The position numbers and the translations under genes are program-made. 64,000 nucleotides of DNA. Source: Capitulum mitella. Its lineage: Eukaryota; Arthropoda; Thecostraca; Pollicipedomorpha; Pollicipedidae. The notes below the pieces were generated by a model. That model saw only the letters and a program-made list of their open reading frames with translations, ran no database searches and was not told where the DNA came from. The DNA lies in the NCBI GenBank assembly GCA_030062745.1, contig CP099851.1, positions 7,380,393 to 7,444,392 on the forward strand, written 5' to 3'. Positions 35,201 to 47,259 of the stretch are shown here, piece by piece (the stretch's first letter is position 1; each line of letters begins with the position of its first letter).

Positions 35201-35210
35201 AAAATATATA
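35201..35210 (-). promoter_or_regulatory. TATA box of the astacin gene
   Basis: On the minus strand TATATATTTT lies 64-73 bases upstream of the astacin ATG. A start site about 30 bases further on (around 35178) would leave a 5' UTR of ~40 bases with no need for an upstream exon. Confidence 0.55.
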
Positions 35211-37177
35211 GGAACAGCTCCCTTCTGTGAAGCAATATGTTGTGTTACTTTGAATTCCAGTCTTCCTCGTCTCGTGCCTATCTTGAAACACATCCTCCCT
35301 CAATGGCAGCAATCCCATATCACTGACCTCATTTTAAGATGCATTATTCAGACAGTTTCATATTTACTTCTGCTAACGCTATACGAGTATAACGTGTATA
35401 TAACCAAACCTTGTGTCATTAAATGCAACAGAATACATTTGTGGTGCTCCAGCTATCTTTGCCACTGCTATTGCTGTCACTTAATTACCGTTACCTTTAA
35501 TGTGCATGGCTAATGTTGGAGATAAATGCATCGACAATTTCAGACTCGCGTTTCGTGTTTGTTAGTCTCTCATGCACACCACAACACTATTAAAATGTGA
35601 AAACTTTGCATGGTGAAGGGCGAAGAACCACGTTTGGTATAGCAGCTGCATTGTCAGATCTTACTAATCATTATGCCCACCGAGATCACAGTAAGGAACG
35701 GGTCAACACGCAATGCATTATAATTCTGACGACGACATACCAACACAAGTGTAGTCGTCGCGACTGAAGACATATCACGTCGGGACGGATACACAGAAAT
35801 ATTCAACAAATAAGCTTAAATTGCTTAACGCAAATCCCGGATAAAATGTCTTAAGGCTCAGCCGCTCGCACATGAACCCGGGCATCCTGCCGTGGATGCC
35901 CGCACTCAAGTGCACTGCTATACATGGCTACTGTCCTTATGGAATAAAAGTGTGAGATGGAGTAAAAGTCCGCGGGAAAGACATAACAGCTGTCATCATT
36001 GACAGCATTTTCACCAGTATTCATAGAAGAGACCGAGAACCGTAATCAACAACGGTGGACTTCGCCGACTGTTTACAATGAAATCTTTGTCATCCCTCGT
36101 TAAAGACATCTTCACCAGCTGCTACTAGCGACTCCTTAATTACTGGAGACTTTTTCATCAGCTGCCGATGTCGTGTTCTTAGGCAAATGACAATGTGTTC
36201 GTGAAAAGTGCCTGTCGGTTCCTCCATCAGTACCATTTACCGGCTGTTGCTGCTGATTTGTGTCCTCCTTCACAGACATTTGAAATATTTCTCTCTCTGC
36301 ATAGAGACAGCTGGATATATGCCCTGGAGCCTTGGTGTACATCTCAGGGCAATGCCAGGTGCCATGTATAGTCGCCTGTCTTTGTGTGTCCAATTATCGT
36401 TTTCTCAACAGTCAGCATTTTCATGGGCGGTGCCACGGGGGGAGGGGGGACACTCCTCCTCCAAGGCTTACCGGAGGGGACCTCCCCCCAACAGTTTACT
36501 CCAGTGATCAGCAGAACTGGTGGAAAAGGAGAAGGATTCAGAACGTTGATAAAGATGGCGATGGGTGCCCCAAGAGTGCTTTGTCGCCGTCGCCATCCGT
36601 CATGTGCACGGGGCAGGGCAAAAGGTGCTCCTAAACATGAGGCGACCAGGTTTTTCGTGTCCCACAACGAAAGGAGGCGGCATACTTTCGGGACGCTGGC
36701 TGGTGGCCCTAAGTAACGCACCTGGTGGTGCTGGTGCTCCTACTTAAGCTAAGTAATTCAAAAAGTTCTTCAGCGGTGCATGAGTGTTTCTGACGGCTCC
36801 TGCCAAAATAGATACATTTTAAAATCAGCGTTCTTTTTTATTGCCCATAGAATTTCACGGACGCACTGCAGATTTCCGGTGCGAACTGGGTTAGTGATTC
36901 AGACTCACAGAATATAGGAATCCCAACACGATACTTTTCACTCAAGCTTACTGCCTTGTGTCGAATGGACTTCGAGCGATTGCTGTGAAAAATGATACGA
37001 AAATTTTCGTTACCTATTCGGCCAAAATCCTTATCATTTTGACAAGAAAACAGGAACTATTGTGCCGAGACCCCTATGAGTTGCAATCCGGTAACTACGA
37101 GACGGTTGAGCTGGTTGACTGAGCTAGCGACGAGCTGGTTGATAGAGGAGAGGGGAATGGTAGAGCGTGGATGGGTT
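35211..37177. other. No gene recognised
   Basis: This is mostly AT-rich DNA. A small hairpin GGGCATCCTGCCGTGGATGCCC lies at about 35880-35902. A purine-rich, G-run stretch (36425-36490) resembles transposon termini elsewhere in the window but no partner end was found. Open frames at 36136-36747 overlap on both strands and show no motif. Confidence 0.4.
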
Positions 37178-39486
37178 TTAACCCTGTTCTCAAGTGGGAG
37201 GACTCTTCATAAGCCTCCCCTCAGTTTTTTTTTTTTGCTCACCATTTCCAAGCTTTTGAAGAAGCTTCACACAGTTGCATGGCTTTTCCTACTTGTTCGT
37301 TCTACGTATCATGCCAAATTTTGATAATTCTATTTCTCTCAGGGGCGGAGCCAGGCCAAGTTTTAGCAAAGCACCTTAGGCCATTTTTGGCACTGTAGAA
37401 GGTAAAATGAAAATGGCTGTCAAGAAGAGCTCTTAAGATAGAACTCAAAACGTCTTATGAATTCATAGGTAAGTAGTTAAAAAAACGTGCAAAAATGATT
37501 GTTAATTTTAGGTCGCTTCAAAAGGGCAGGCCAAGGTCAAACATCAAAATTTGTTTTATGTGAATGTTTTGGACGTTAATTTTCAAAACGTATATGACTC
37601 CTAACAGTGCCCTCTATTTCGGGTCACGGATCTATGGTCTAAAATGTTCGTGCACTTGCCATACACCACGACGGCTATAAACCGGTCTTTTAGAAATATA
37701 GTTCATGCAAATGACTGGAAAAGTTTCAGACACTATGAAAAGAATTCAAGCCCATTCCATGTGACCCTGAGGTCATTGAAAGCCGTTTAATGTCAGAGTT
37801 CAAAGCTGACTTGATGAACATCCGATCATTCGACAGTTACCCATTCTTTATTTCCCTAGTGCCTCCTATGCTAACACTTAACCCATCCCCGACTGGGGGG
37901 GGGGCAGTTGACTGCCACCCCTGAGGTTTTTCTGAGATTGCAAGAGAACCAACAAACACAGAGTCACCAAACTTTGTGTACCTTTTGCTTCATCAATTTT
38001 ACATCTCGTGTCAAAATTTTGGCCTCAGGTCACTTCAGGTGCCTGACCTAGGTCAGGTCAAACAGACCTATGTCAAAAAAGTTTAGCGCCCTCTAACTTT
38101 TTCGCAAAACAAGATATCTCAATAATACTGTCAGGGATTAGTGATCATGATAGATACCACAAATCTGCTATCTCACATTTTTCGGAATTCTCCGGGTCAT
38201 TGCCCTCAGGTCATGCCCATTTTTAAGACATAACGTCGTTTTTTCAGAAATTGACGGAATATGTCATAACATTTTTAGTGTGGAGTGAAGCAGACATCTA
38301 GTTACCGTCATTGGGCAAAGTACCAATGATTTCCAGCCATTGACCTGAGGCCAGGTCACGAATAACTGCAGTGAGCCAAAATGTACCACCGTCAAAATCG
38401 ATGATGAATTACTCAGAATGGGTAGAAAATGATAGAACTGGCTTGCACAGACGTAGGTAATACCAGGAACGTCAAAAAGTTTGAAAAATATCATACTTTG
38501 GAAATAAACAGGCTCTCGCGAATAAAGCTCCACCAATTCTGTAGATTAGTAACTAATTAATTTTTCTAAAGTTTAAGCATGAAAACTCATCACAAGAATC
38601 ACTGAGATCAATAAAATTTACACAGATCGTCTTTTTTCGCGAAAATAAAGGAACGCTAAAATTAGTTCCCGTCAATTTGGTACCGCATACGGTAGCGGCG
38701 CACACCGACAGCTGGTGCAAGAATTGCCGTGTCCTTAACTCAACTTTTCGGCGTATATATTGAACAAATCTGGGGAAATTAGACGTGTATCGGCATCCGC
38801 AGACCTTTACTTGTGCGCTGGTGCCTTTACCTAGGCGTTATTAGTCACAGCCCTTGAGATTCAGGCCATTTCTCGGTCTCATGCAGTCGGCTATGAGAAA
38901 ACATATATAGGGCGTAAATTGCTTACATATTATCTAAAACTAAAAATGAGACCAGCTTCGAGCTCTACTCGTCACAGGCTTTCCAACGGTATGTTTATTT
39001 TTATCGTGCGACCAACCGTTCGTGAGTTAGAGGGGGGCCAACTGCCCCCCCCCCCAGTCGCCCATGTTCGAAACGGACCGACGGTCGTGCGCGGGTTAAC
39101 CAACTACTTCTTAATTATAACATGATTAGAAGGTGCTAAAAAGGTGTTTTGGACGTCACGTTAATCCAGTTAAAAAGAGATATTCCTCATCCTCGAAACT
39201 GCATGCGTATGACTGATGGGAAAATTCTATCGATTAGCTCTCGATTCATGCCAGCTGCATCAAAGACGGTCCGTAAATAGCGGATTACGACAAATTAAAA
39301 ATACTCCCTTGACGACTTTGTCGCCCCTTGTAAAACATCTTCATAAAAATGCAGCCTGCGTCATGGCGAATCGATTGTCTTGCTGTGATGAAATCGGACG
39401 GGTAGTTCTCGAAATCTCACGGGGAGCCGAATAAGCCCCCGTACCCTAGCCCCAACTCTAGGGCTAGGGTACGGGAATAGGGCTAA
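37178..39486 (+). mobile_element. piggyBac-like non-autonomous element, copy 2, interrupted by a second element
   Basis: The element starts TTAA-CCCTGTTCTC (37178) and ends GGGAATAGGGCTAA (39473-39486); the right TTAA has become CTAA. Blocks shared in order with copy 1 include GGCTTTTCCTA, TTCTCTCAGGGGCGGAGCCAGGC, GGCCATTTTTGGCACTG, TTCATGCCAG and ATCGATTG. Bases 37878-39099 are a separate insertion. Removing it restores one ~1.1 kb copy. The sequence has drifted more than copy 1. Confidence 0.8.
37878..39099 (+). mobile_element. Second TTAA-type non-autonomous element, nested in copy 2
   Basis: Flanked by TTAA (37878-37881 and 39096-39099). The left end is CCCATCCCCGACTGGGGGGG then CAGTTG. 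The right end in reverse complement is CCCGCGCACGACCGTCGG, and ~35 bp further in it has GCGACTGGGGGG and CAGTTGGCC. The terminal inverted repeats thus match best at the sub-terminal GACTG-G-run-CAGTTG block. At ~1.2 kb it has no transposase frame, and its interior holds AGGTCAGGTCAAACAGACC near 38050. Confidence 0.75.
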
Positions 39487-39548
39487 AACATGGTAGCTTC
39501 TTGTGTTGTCTTGCTGTCCATGAGCACTTCCGTCGCCATACCTGTCCG

Positions 39549-39984
39549 CTACAGTATCAGCTCCGCCGTACTCAACGTCTCAGCATCCTGAGATATTGAT
39601 TCCTCCAACTCATCCGAATCCACAAGCCCCACACCAATGCACCTATGATATTCTTTAACTCGTTCAAAAGTTTTCTTAAAACAATGGGACACATCATTTT
39701 CTCCAACTGACCTTGCTGGTTGCCAGTGCGCCAGTTTCCTGGCTGCTGCTTCAGGTACGTCTTCCCTATTGTGAACCGCAAACTTGAACAGGCCCCAGAA
39801 GATGCGGAAGGCTATGATGTCTCCTGATTGACTTGAAAGTTCAAGCTCATCCAGACTGAGACGGCTGGGCCGACGTAAACATGGCTCGCTTCTAGGGCCA
39901 CTGTTGTATGCTGCGGGACCAGCAATCACACTTCTCTCGTCGGCCAAGCCAGGCCCCTTTGTCTGATTCCCTTCGGTACCGACT
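39549..39984 (-). CDS. Candidate terminal exon, unknown protein
   Basis: A 145-codon frame ends at TAG 39549 and opens just after a good acceptor (CTAGTTTCCAG at about 39985). It has no usable ATG near its beginning, so if real it is a 3' exon with the donor phase leaving two bases. The residues look protein-like rather than random: LRRPSRLSLDELELSS, then IIAFRIFWGLFKFAVHN, then a Glu/Asp-rich tail DSDELEESISQDAE. I recognise no domain. It lies between piggyBac-like copy 2 (63 bp away) and a fragment of the same family, so it may instead be transposon-derived coding debris. Confidence 0.35.
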
Positions 39985-40179
39985 CTGGAAACTAGAGTTG
40001 AAGGTATTTGGTAGCCTTAGAAAGTCTTTAGAAGCCAAAGACTTTTGAAGGAAAACCCTTAAGATTTAAAGAGATTTAGAAAACATGGAAATTTGGAGGT
40101 TTTCGTATGCGGGAATATTAAAGCTATGCCATGAACTTTGTTACAAGTGCGCCATCTCCAGGAAGCGCGATATTCCTGA

Positions 40180-40381
40180 AACATGCCTCCCAAAAACGTT
40201 TCCTAAAACCGCCTCTCGAGGACGTAAGTTTTCGAAATTTTGGCACAACATCTAAAAAACATGTTCAGGAGAAGCAACCAAGTTTCATGAAACAGCTCCT
40301 AAAAGCCCGGGAATGGCTAACAAAAAAAGGAACGGGGGGATTTCGTACAGAATGTTCTCCCTCAGCACGGAATAGGGCTAA
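40180..40381 (-). mobile_element. piggyBac-like element, terminal fragment
   Basis: This is the inverted left end of the copy 1 family. It runs CCTCCCAAAAACGTTTCCTAA, then TTTCGAAATTTTGGCAC, CCAAGTTTCATGAAACAGCTCC and GGGAATGGC, and ends GGAATAGGGCTAA. The same blocks close copy 4 at 58330-58507. The remainder of the element is missing. Confidence 0.7.
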
Positions 40382-41248
40382 AAAAAGTTGGCTTATAGCA
40401 ATTACGGGGAAGAAACGGTCCGAAAATTCTTGCAGACCTCCCATTAATTTTGTAAATTTCTAACCACGCTGCTAGCCGTTCCTGCAGAAGACGAAAAACG
40501 TGCAACAGCTCCTCCGCCTGTTTCCCTCAGAACACCACAATGGTAACCTTCGCGCTGCAAACGCAGTTCCAGCAACTCATCTGTTTTCATGACATCCCAA
40601 TAAAATGTCACACTGACAGGACGTTACTAATAAGTTATTTTGTGGCCATTTTAACTTACGATGGCATTTACTTCCTAAATGAGCTATTTCAAAAAAGGAG
40701 CGTGGTTCGTTAAAGCGAAAAAAACAATACCGCTCTGCGCGCCATCTTTCCTTTGCGGAAGTAACCAAGGTGACGCCATTAGTCCCGCAAATGCTACACG
40801 ATGACAGCGTCCTCGATCTCTTCCTGAGGGGCTTCGTCTTTTGTACCTGTAATCTTTTCATGTAGGACCCATTTCTCGCTGCTTTATGATCCAGACTCTC
40901 CCTTTGTACCAGCAGGTCTGGTTGTCAACAACCGTTTCGTTTGTTAGGCATGAAGATCCTTTATGGCATGCTCACCGAAGCTCCTGTGTACTGGTGGATT
41001 TCTCCCGTCTTTGAATATTTCAGGTTCCATAGCTTCATCCGGACTCTTGCAGTGGTGTCATTTTGCCTAAATGTACATGCCTTTGCCGAGGGCCAACAAC
41101 CTAACTTCAACTCTCCCCAAATGTGAGTTTCTCATGGATTTAGCCCACTATTTTTTGATGGATGGAAATTTCTCATTTCCTAGTTTTACTCATAAAACAG
41201 CAAACTACATGCACACATACGCACACACGCATATATATACATATGTCC

Positions 41249-41289
<41 letters not shown>

Positions 41290-43854
41290 TTCCTGTTTTA
41301 TTCTCTTCTTTTATTCCAGCACCTTTTAAAGATACATTTGCGATTTAAGATCAAAACATTGATGGGGCTCAGAGGATCACTGGTAGGGCACCGATCAACA
41401 TTGGCAAGGCCTTGGCACCGCGAGCAAACGACACTTCCCAGTCACACTCATAAATTGGTTGCGGGCCTATTCTAGTCTCGCGCTGTTTTTTTTTCGCCAT
41501 TTGGTCATTCACGTCGCAACAGTGAGTCAGCAAAGCATTTGCGAAACGTTTTTTCTGTGTAACCGCATGGTTAAACAACGACAGGCACGAAAACGTGATG
41601 TGAGGTTTATGTGATGTCTAAGGACGGCCGCTGATGGAATGTGTGCCCAAACAGGAGTATCAAACAGGAGTATCAACCAAAAAAGATCCAGCACGGTAAA
41701 AACTTAGAGCATAGCGATTCAGTAAGTACCCTGTTTGCCATGTAGTCCGGTAGCCAAAACAATATCAGAATTCTGTCCATTACAAACTATCTGTTTTACA
41801 ATTCATATTCAACAATTCTTCCTCGTTTAGACGTTTACCACATTTCCTCTAGCCCTTTAACGAAATTAGCGCATCTCAAAGGATGCATTACTATTACTGC
41901 ATCAGTATAGATAAGTAAGTATGCATTTGCGAGCCGCTACGTTGCTGCTTGCATTTCGTGATAATATGCCATAGCAACTGGGATTTCCAAAACAGAGGAC
42001 GAACGGTTCAAAGATACACATTTAAGAAGTCCGTTTTCATATCCACGTCCACTGAAAGCACGTCAGCAGTTGTGCGGACATCATTGCAGGGGCTCCCATG
42101 CTGCCAGGGCTCTCCTCCAGTGTCCTGAACTGTACCTGAACTAAATCCAGCTCCATTTCCCAAGAACCAGAACAAAAACAAATGGAAGGCCACGGCCGTG
42201 GTCTCCACCATAGAACGCGGCCAGGGACGCGTGTTCTAAAATTTCAACTTAAACTGCGACCTTCGGGCGTTGCAAGAAAGGCGCAGCGTTACAACCTCGA
42301 CCCCCTACTGACAGCGTCTTGGGGAGAGGGGACCATCACGCCAGACGGACTAGAGGAAGCTTGTACCGTGCGCGCAGAGATACGGCAATGGTGAGCCCCG
42401 ACAGTGGCTGATGATCTCGTCCCGGTTGTTGGAATTCGATCGCCCTCCCCACAGGCGCCGGACTGGGTCTGTTTATGCTGGCTATGTGCCGGCCTGGACG
42501 GCGCCCGAGGCCGTTGACCCCTCTCCAAGGCTGACTGAGTCACGAGCGGTCAAGGCCAACTGTGCAGCCGGACGGTGCCAGGTGTGGCTGATCCTTTGAT
42601 TGTTGCTGCTAGGTTGGTGAATGATGCGTCCGACTGTTGCGATGGGCGATGTAAATCTTTGCCAGGTGCCCCGTCTGGATTTCATTGTTTTACATGGCAG
42701 GTAGTGGAGACATCTGTTGTGATATCCATCTAATCTAGAAACACACGAATCTATGTTGTCGAGTTAAGCCCACGTATGACGATAAGTCGGCAAAAATTCC
42801 ACCGTTTTCCTTGTAAACGGCCTTTATTTTTTTACGTGTTACTTGTTTTTTTTATCTTAAACGGCTGTTCATTACCAATGGCCAGTTATCAGTCACAGGA
42901 GTTTAGACATCAGCCACTATTAAAAGTTTTGTATTCTTGTTATTCGGGCGTTAGCTGGTTACTGGACGACGATATGTGAGGCCGGGACCTTATCACGAAA
43001 AAAACCAATAAATATGCTGAGCGTGGTGCCAGGCCTTTTGTAAGGTATCACTAAGCACATCAATATATCGCAAGGCGTAGATGCTTGACGCCGGCCGAAA
43101 TAATAACACATTAACCAGCCACATAATGCACAGTATTTTTGTTAGCAGCACAAAAAACGGGCATGAAACGCCCTGTAAAAAAGGAGGAGGCGGACCAGAA
43201 CTTGCTTCCGACATTCCCGCCCACAGTAACACTTAAAGGCTAAAACAAATATGACAACCAAAAATTATACAGAGTCGTACGCAACAGCTCAAACAACTTG
43301 GAATCGTAACAACTCACAAAACAGCAAGAATTCAACAACAAACAATTTTCATCAACAAAAAACTTGTCTGTAACGAGCATGTCTTATTTCACGTTTCATC
43401 GTAGCTAACACCTGTTCACGCCAGTCGCTAGCCTTCCCTTAAAATACAGCAAATGGGCACAAAGGTACCATTCAGCTCAGTTACCAACTATTGTGATAAA
43501 TCATTGTTCTCCAATTCTTTTTTCCAGAAGTGCCAAGATTTAGCTCAACGTCACCATTCCAACAAAACGGTGATTTCGAACCAATGACAAATGTTTTTTT
43601 CAGTGTTCATATAATAACTTTAACATGACTTCTAATATGCGCAGCAAGCCTGGAGTAAGTCATCCTTGCCAAATGACTGCAAAAACTTACCCTCCAACCC
43701 TGTGGAGAAATCTAAAGACGTCTTTTTTAGGAAACAACCCCATAATGGGTGACCAACAACTTCGACGTCAACAGTGTACTCCCTTAACGACTACTGCTCC
43801 CTTAACGACTACTGCGCCATCTATGATAACAGTGAACCGCTCGCAGCGTCATCC
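40382..43854. other. No gene recognised; (AT)n and short repeats
   Basis: An (AT)n tract lies at about 41250-41286. The stretch 41360-41470 is partly palindromic (GGCCTTGGCACCGCGAGC) and shares GAAGTGTCGT-type words, on the minus strand, with the SINE-like unit at 52.2 kb. An exon-like frame at 42240-42391 ending in a GTGAGC donor is described in the findings. The remainder is AT-rich without signal. Confidence 0.4.
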
Positions 43855-44017
43855 TTAGCGTCCGAGGAGAGTTAGCACGCAGCGTCGGGTGAGAAGATTT
43901 TGTCCACCGACGGTACAGCCCAGAGAGAACGAAACGGTTGTGGAGAAGTCGGTGATGGTGGTGAATGAGGTTACCACGTTGTCCACCGTGACGAACCGGG
44001 TGGCGTACAGGAAGATC
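43855..44017 (-). CDS. Candidate terminal exon, Thr/Ser/Val-rich secreted-type protein
   Basis: This 163-nt frame follows the acceptor TATTCCTGTCACAG and runs to TAA 43855. It encodes IFLYATRFVTVDNVVTSFTT, then ITDFSTTVSFSLGC, and ends basic. The layout (alternating Val/Thr/Ser stretch, Cys, then Arg-rich) resembles the exon at 47067-47259 on the same strand. The acceptor phase (one base) fits both the donor of that exon and the donor of the signal-peptide exon at 50394. Whether these belong to one gene or to neighbouring paralogues cannot be decided here. Function unknown. Confidence 0.4.
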
Positions 44018-44639
44018 CTGTGACAGGAATACCTAGTTAGCAACGCAGACTCAGAAGACAGCAGTATGATGACGATTGTACGATATCATTGGTATATACA
44101 ATCACGATGTTGATTGTACAGTATCATAACACCTTAAATATGCCACACATGTTTTTTGTCTTTGCCATCAAATCACATGGATAAAACAATAAGGTCTGCT
44201 ACCATCTTACCCGATTTTAACGCGATGTTGACCGCAGGAAAAAACACGAGAATAAGCGTAAGTGTCTACGCAGCGGCTCCACATCCAGGTACAGCTACAG
44301 GAGTAGGATCGGCCGATCCGGTACATCTGGCCCCCGCCGAAGGGGGGGGGGACATCATTCTTTGATGAGCTACTGGCGAGTGGCGTCAATAGGGGAGAGT
44401 GGGCTGAGCGGAGCAGTTTCCGCTCCCATCATTGGACTTGGGATGAACTCTAGTCTCCTGTGTTCTCACGTTCGCCGTGTCATCACCAGCCCAGACCTCC
44501 AGCCGTCGTCTCATACATCTCCGATTATGTGTCCTCACCTGGCCTGATGGTCTGCCTGACGACTGAGGTCCGCTGGGTTGTTGTTCTCATCTGACTGGAC
44601 CATCGAGCTGTGCAGGTCGGTCATTCCCGCCCTGCCACA

Positions 44640-44870
44640 CAGACGGGTCATGTCTCACTGCGGGCCGCTCCGTACATACAACGCGTCAAGTCTCCCGCCC
44701 GGCCGCGCGGGGAGGCAGCCTGCCAGGTCTCATCGCCGGCCTCTCGGAGACAACCCACCATGTCCCACTCCCGACAGCGCGGGGAGACAGCCTGCCAGGT
44801 CTCATCGCCGGCCACTCGGAAAGACAAGCGTCATGTCTCACTTCCGGCCGCTCGGGGAGGCGATGCTGAC
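44640..44870. repeat. 36-bp minisatellite (CATGTCTCACTCCCGGCC-GCGCGGGGA...)
   Basis: GCGCGGGGAGGCAGCCTGCC at about 44705 recurs at 44777, 72 bp later. Half-period units alternate between GTCTCATCGCCGGCC-CTCGGA and GTCTCACT-CCG-GCGCGGGGA. The 36-bp period is a multiple of three and leaves open frames in both directions, including 44610-45020 on plus. I regard these as array products rather than genes. Confidence 0.75.
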
Positions 44871-46009
44871 GCGGCGGCTGCGCCGGTCTCGGCAACGTCA
44901 GCTTTGTCAGGCGAGCGCCACAGAAACACGACCAAACGCCACTCCAGGAAACAAGTCCAAAGAGAAGGGAAATGTCTAGCATTCCGCACTTTCAATCAAA
45001 TTTTCTTTCACGACCTTTAGCAAAGGACCGCACAAAGGCTTCCGGAACTTTGCTTTTTCAAAATTCCTCAAAGGTTAGTGTTTAGCGAACACTTTTCACA
45101 GTAACAGCTGTACGTATCATGACCTACATCGAAAGTTATTCAGACAAGTGCTCGTTTTGCATCTCTCATGGGATGGAAAAAGCAAGCTGGGAAGCATGCA
45201 ATTTTGGTTGCGAAACGGGGACAGATGAACATTGTATCGCCCACCAGCATTTTCAAAATGGGCTAAAAACAGGAACAAAGCCAACAACTTCAGGAAAACA
45301 CAGAATCAGGGGCAGACTTAAGATAATGTCTGGCTGTCAGTACTAGCAGGATAAGGATGTGTACAAGAAAATGGCTGTGATGCAATAGGGCAGTATGAAT
45401 TTTTCAGACTGGCACATTTTCCAACACGGAAACATTATAACGGAAAATGCGCACAGCCGGTCTCAGCGTCTCCCTATTATGAAAAGACACAAATTATTGA
45501 GAGTATAGCGGCGAGACTATAAAGAGCAAAAAGAAACAGATTTCATTTGAAAGGCCAAAATGCAGGGTCTGGTAAAATGATTGTTGTAAGCCTACACATA
45601 ACATGAGCTGAAAACGGTTGGAAAAAAACAGAGCATTCCAATTAAGAATGATATTTCACTTGAATCAATGGGCCAGCCACTATACAACGATGTATCGTGA
45701 CACTCTGATGAGCTCCCGATGCGTATAGAAAACTGGAGCGATCTATCGGTCTGTTACGAAGTCTCGGCCTTACACATATTAAGGTGGGCAGTTTAGAGTA
45801 GGAATCCTGTTACAGGGATCATAGCAGTGATCCCGATGCTTTCAAAGCCTGACACATTTTCCTCGTTTGATCTCGGTTCTTCTCAGTGGCGTTTCAAACA
45901 AACGGGTACCCTGAAGGATTACTGAAACCTCCGGAAGGGATTCTCCGGGATGACATCGATGTAAGACAAAAGAAAAATATGTGTGAAGTTTTAGCTTGTA
46001 CGATATCGG
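44871..46009. other. No gene recognised
   Basis: AT-rich spacer between two minisatellites. No splice-bounded frame, repeat or RNA signal stands out. Confidence 0.4.
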
Positions 46010-46440
46010 AGGTATAGTCACAGTCTGGAAGATGTAAGTATTACAGAGCCTGAGTCTGCCAGATGTCGGGGGTATAGAGGTCCGGCGGATGCAAGCGTTA
46101 TAGAGTATGACTCTGTCTGCTGTAAACGGTAAAAAGTTTGAGTCTGCCAAAAGTCAGGGATATTGAGTTCGAGTCCGTCAGATGTCAGGGGTATTGAGTC
46201 CGGATCCGTCAGATGTCAAAGATATAGAATTCGGGTCCTTCGGATGTCAGTGGAGTCTGGAATCCGTGGCCGTCAGATTTCAGTGGTATGGAGTCCTGGA
46301 TTGTCGGATGCGAACGGTATGGGGTCCGAATGTCTCCAGATGGCAGGGGTATGGAGTCCACACCTGTCAGATGGCAGGGGTATAGAGTCCGAATCTGCCA
46401 GATGGCAGTGGTGTAGAGTCTGAATTTGTGAAATGGCAGC
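46010..46440. repeat. ~37-bp minisatellite (GTCAGATGTCAGGGGTATTGAGTCC...)
   Basis: About ten degenerate units of the form CCGTCAGATGTCAGGGGTAT plus (A/T)GAGTCCG follow one another. The best units are at 46170-46430, and older, more diverged ones reach back to about 46010. Lengths vary by a base or two between units. Frames across it are incidental. Confidence 0.85.
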
Positions 46441-47066
46441 CGGGTTGGTACGATACCCGGTCACAGTGTTTTGTTTAACCTCGGTCATCTCTCGGAAAGC
46501 ATGTTCCTTTCAGCTAGCTCACATGTCATGCCTGCTGATAGAGCTGTTCAAAGAGCTATGGCCCTTGTTCAGATTTCCTCCCGTATCTCGATATCAAAGA
46601 CAGGCGTTTCGTCCATTACGGGTCGATGTTCAGACCCGTGACCTCAGACCCCATTTGCGCTGCCATCCTAGGTACACTGAATGCAGTCTTTTTCGGCGTT
46701 ATGTTTTTCGGCAGGCCTGAAGGATAGAGAATGACCTGTGTATCTTCTATAAACTGGTCACAGCTTCAACGGGTGTTGTAGAAGGAGAAGATGACCTTCC
46801 AGCGGGACGTCAATTGTTTAACCTTCATCAGTGATTTGATCAAGGTGTTACTGGTTAAGAAAAACGACGTGATGTCGTAACTCCTCATACGGAACTCTTC
46901 ATAGGAATACCTTGCCAGAGGACAAATTGATTAGTTTCCGGCCTCTTGGGTGCGCTGCAGGACGTCTGACACGACGACTATTGCCCTCACTCTGTCGTCA
47001 CTCATTCTATCATTCTGCCAGCACGTACTCGCTCACTCTGCCATGACTCACTCTGTCGCCACTCAC

Positions 47067-47259
47067 TCTGTCAGGCTGTCGATGGCCAGGGGGGCCGACT
47101 GTTGAGGGGCGCGGCGGCGGCGGCGGCCGGTGCACGCCGTGGTCGGAAGACTGTTCACCAGACAGCTCACGGGCACCGTCGTGGACACCGTCGAGATGGT
47201 CAGCACTGTCGTCGTCGACGTGATGATGTTGCCGATCAGCCGGTCCTGGCGAAATAGCT
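47067..47259 (-). CDS. Candidate internal exon, Thr/Ser/Val-rich secreted-type protein with polybasic site
   Basis: A 193-nt frame sits between a strong acceptor (TCCCCTCTCTGTTTCAG) and a GTGAGT donor. It encodes LFRQDRLIGNIITSTTTVLT, then ISTVSTTVPVSCLVNSLPTT, ACTGRRRRRAP and an acidic-hydrophobic end (LAIDSLTE). A Val/Thr/Ser run, a cysteine pair and a run of five Arg are seen directly. As I recall, uncharacterised arthropod secreted proteins can have this layout, with the Arg run as a possible furin-type site; that comparison needs a search. Its last two bases are in phase with the exon at 44017. Strong splice sites at both ends and GC-rich codons support a real exon. Confidence 0.5.
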
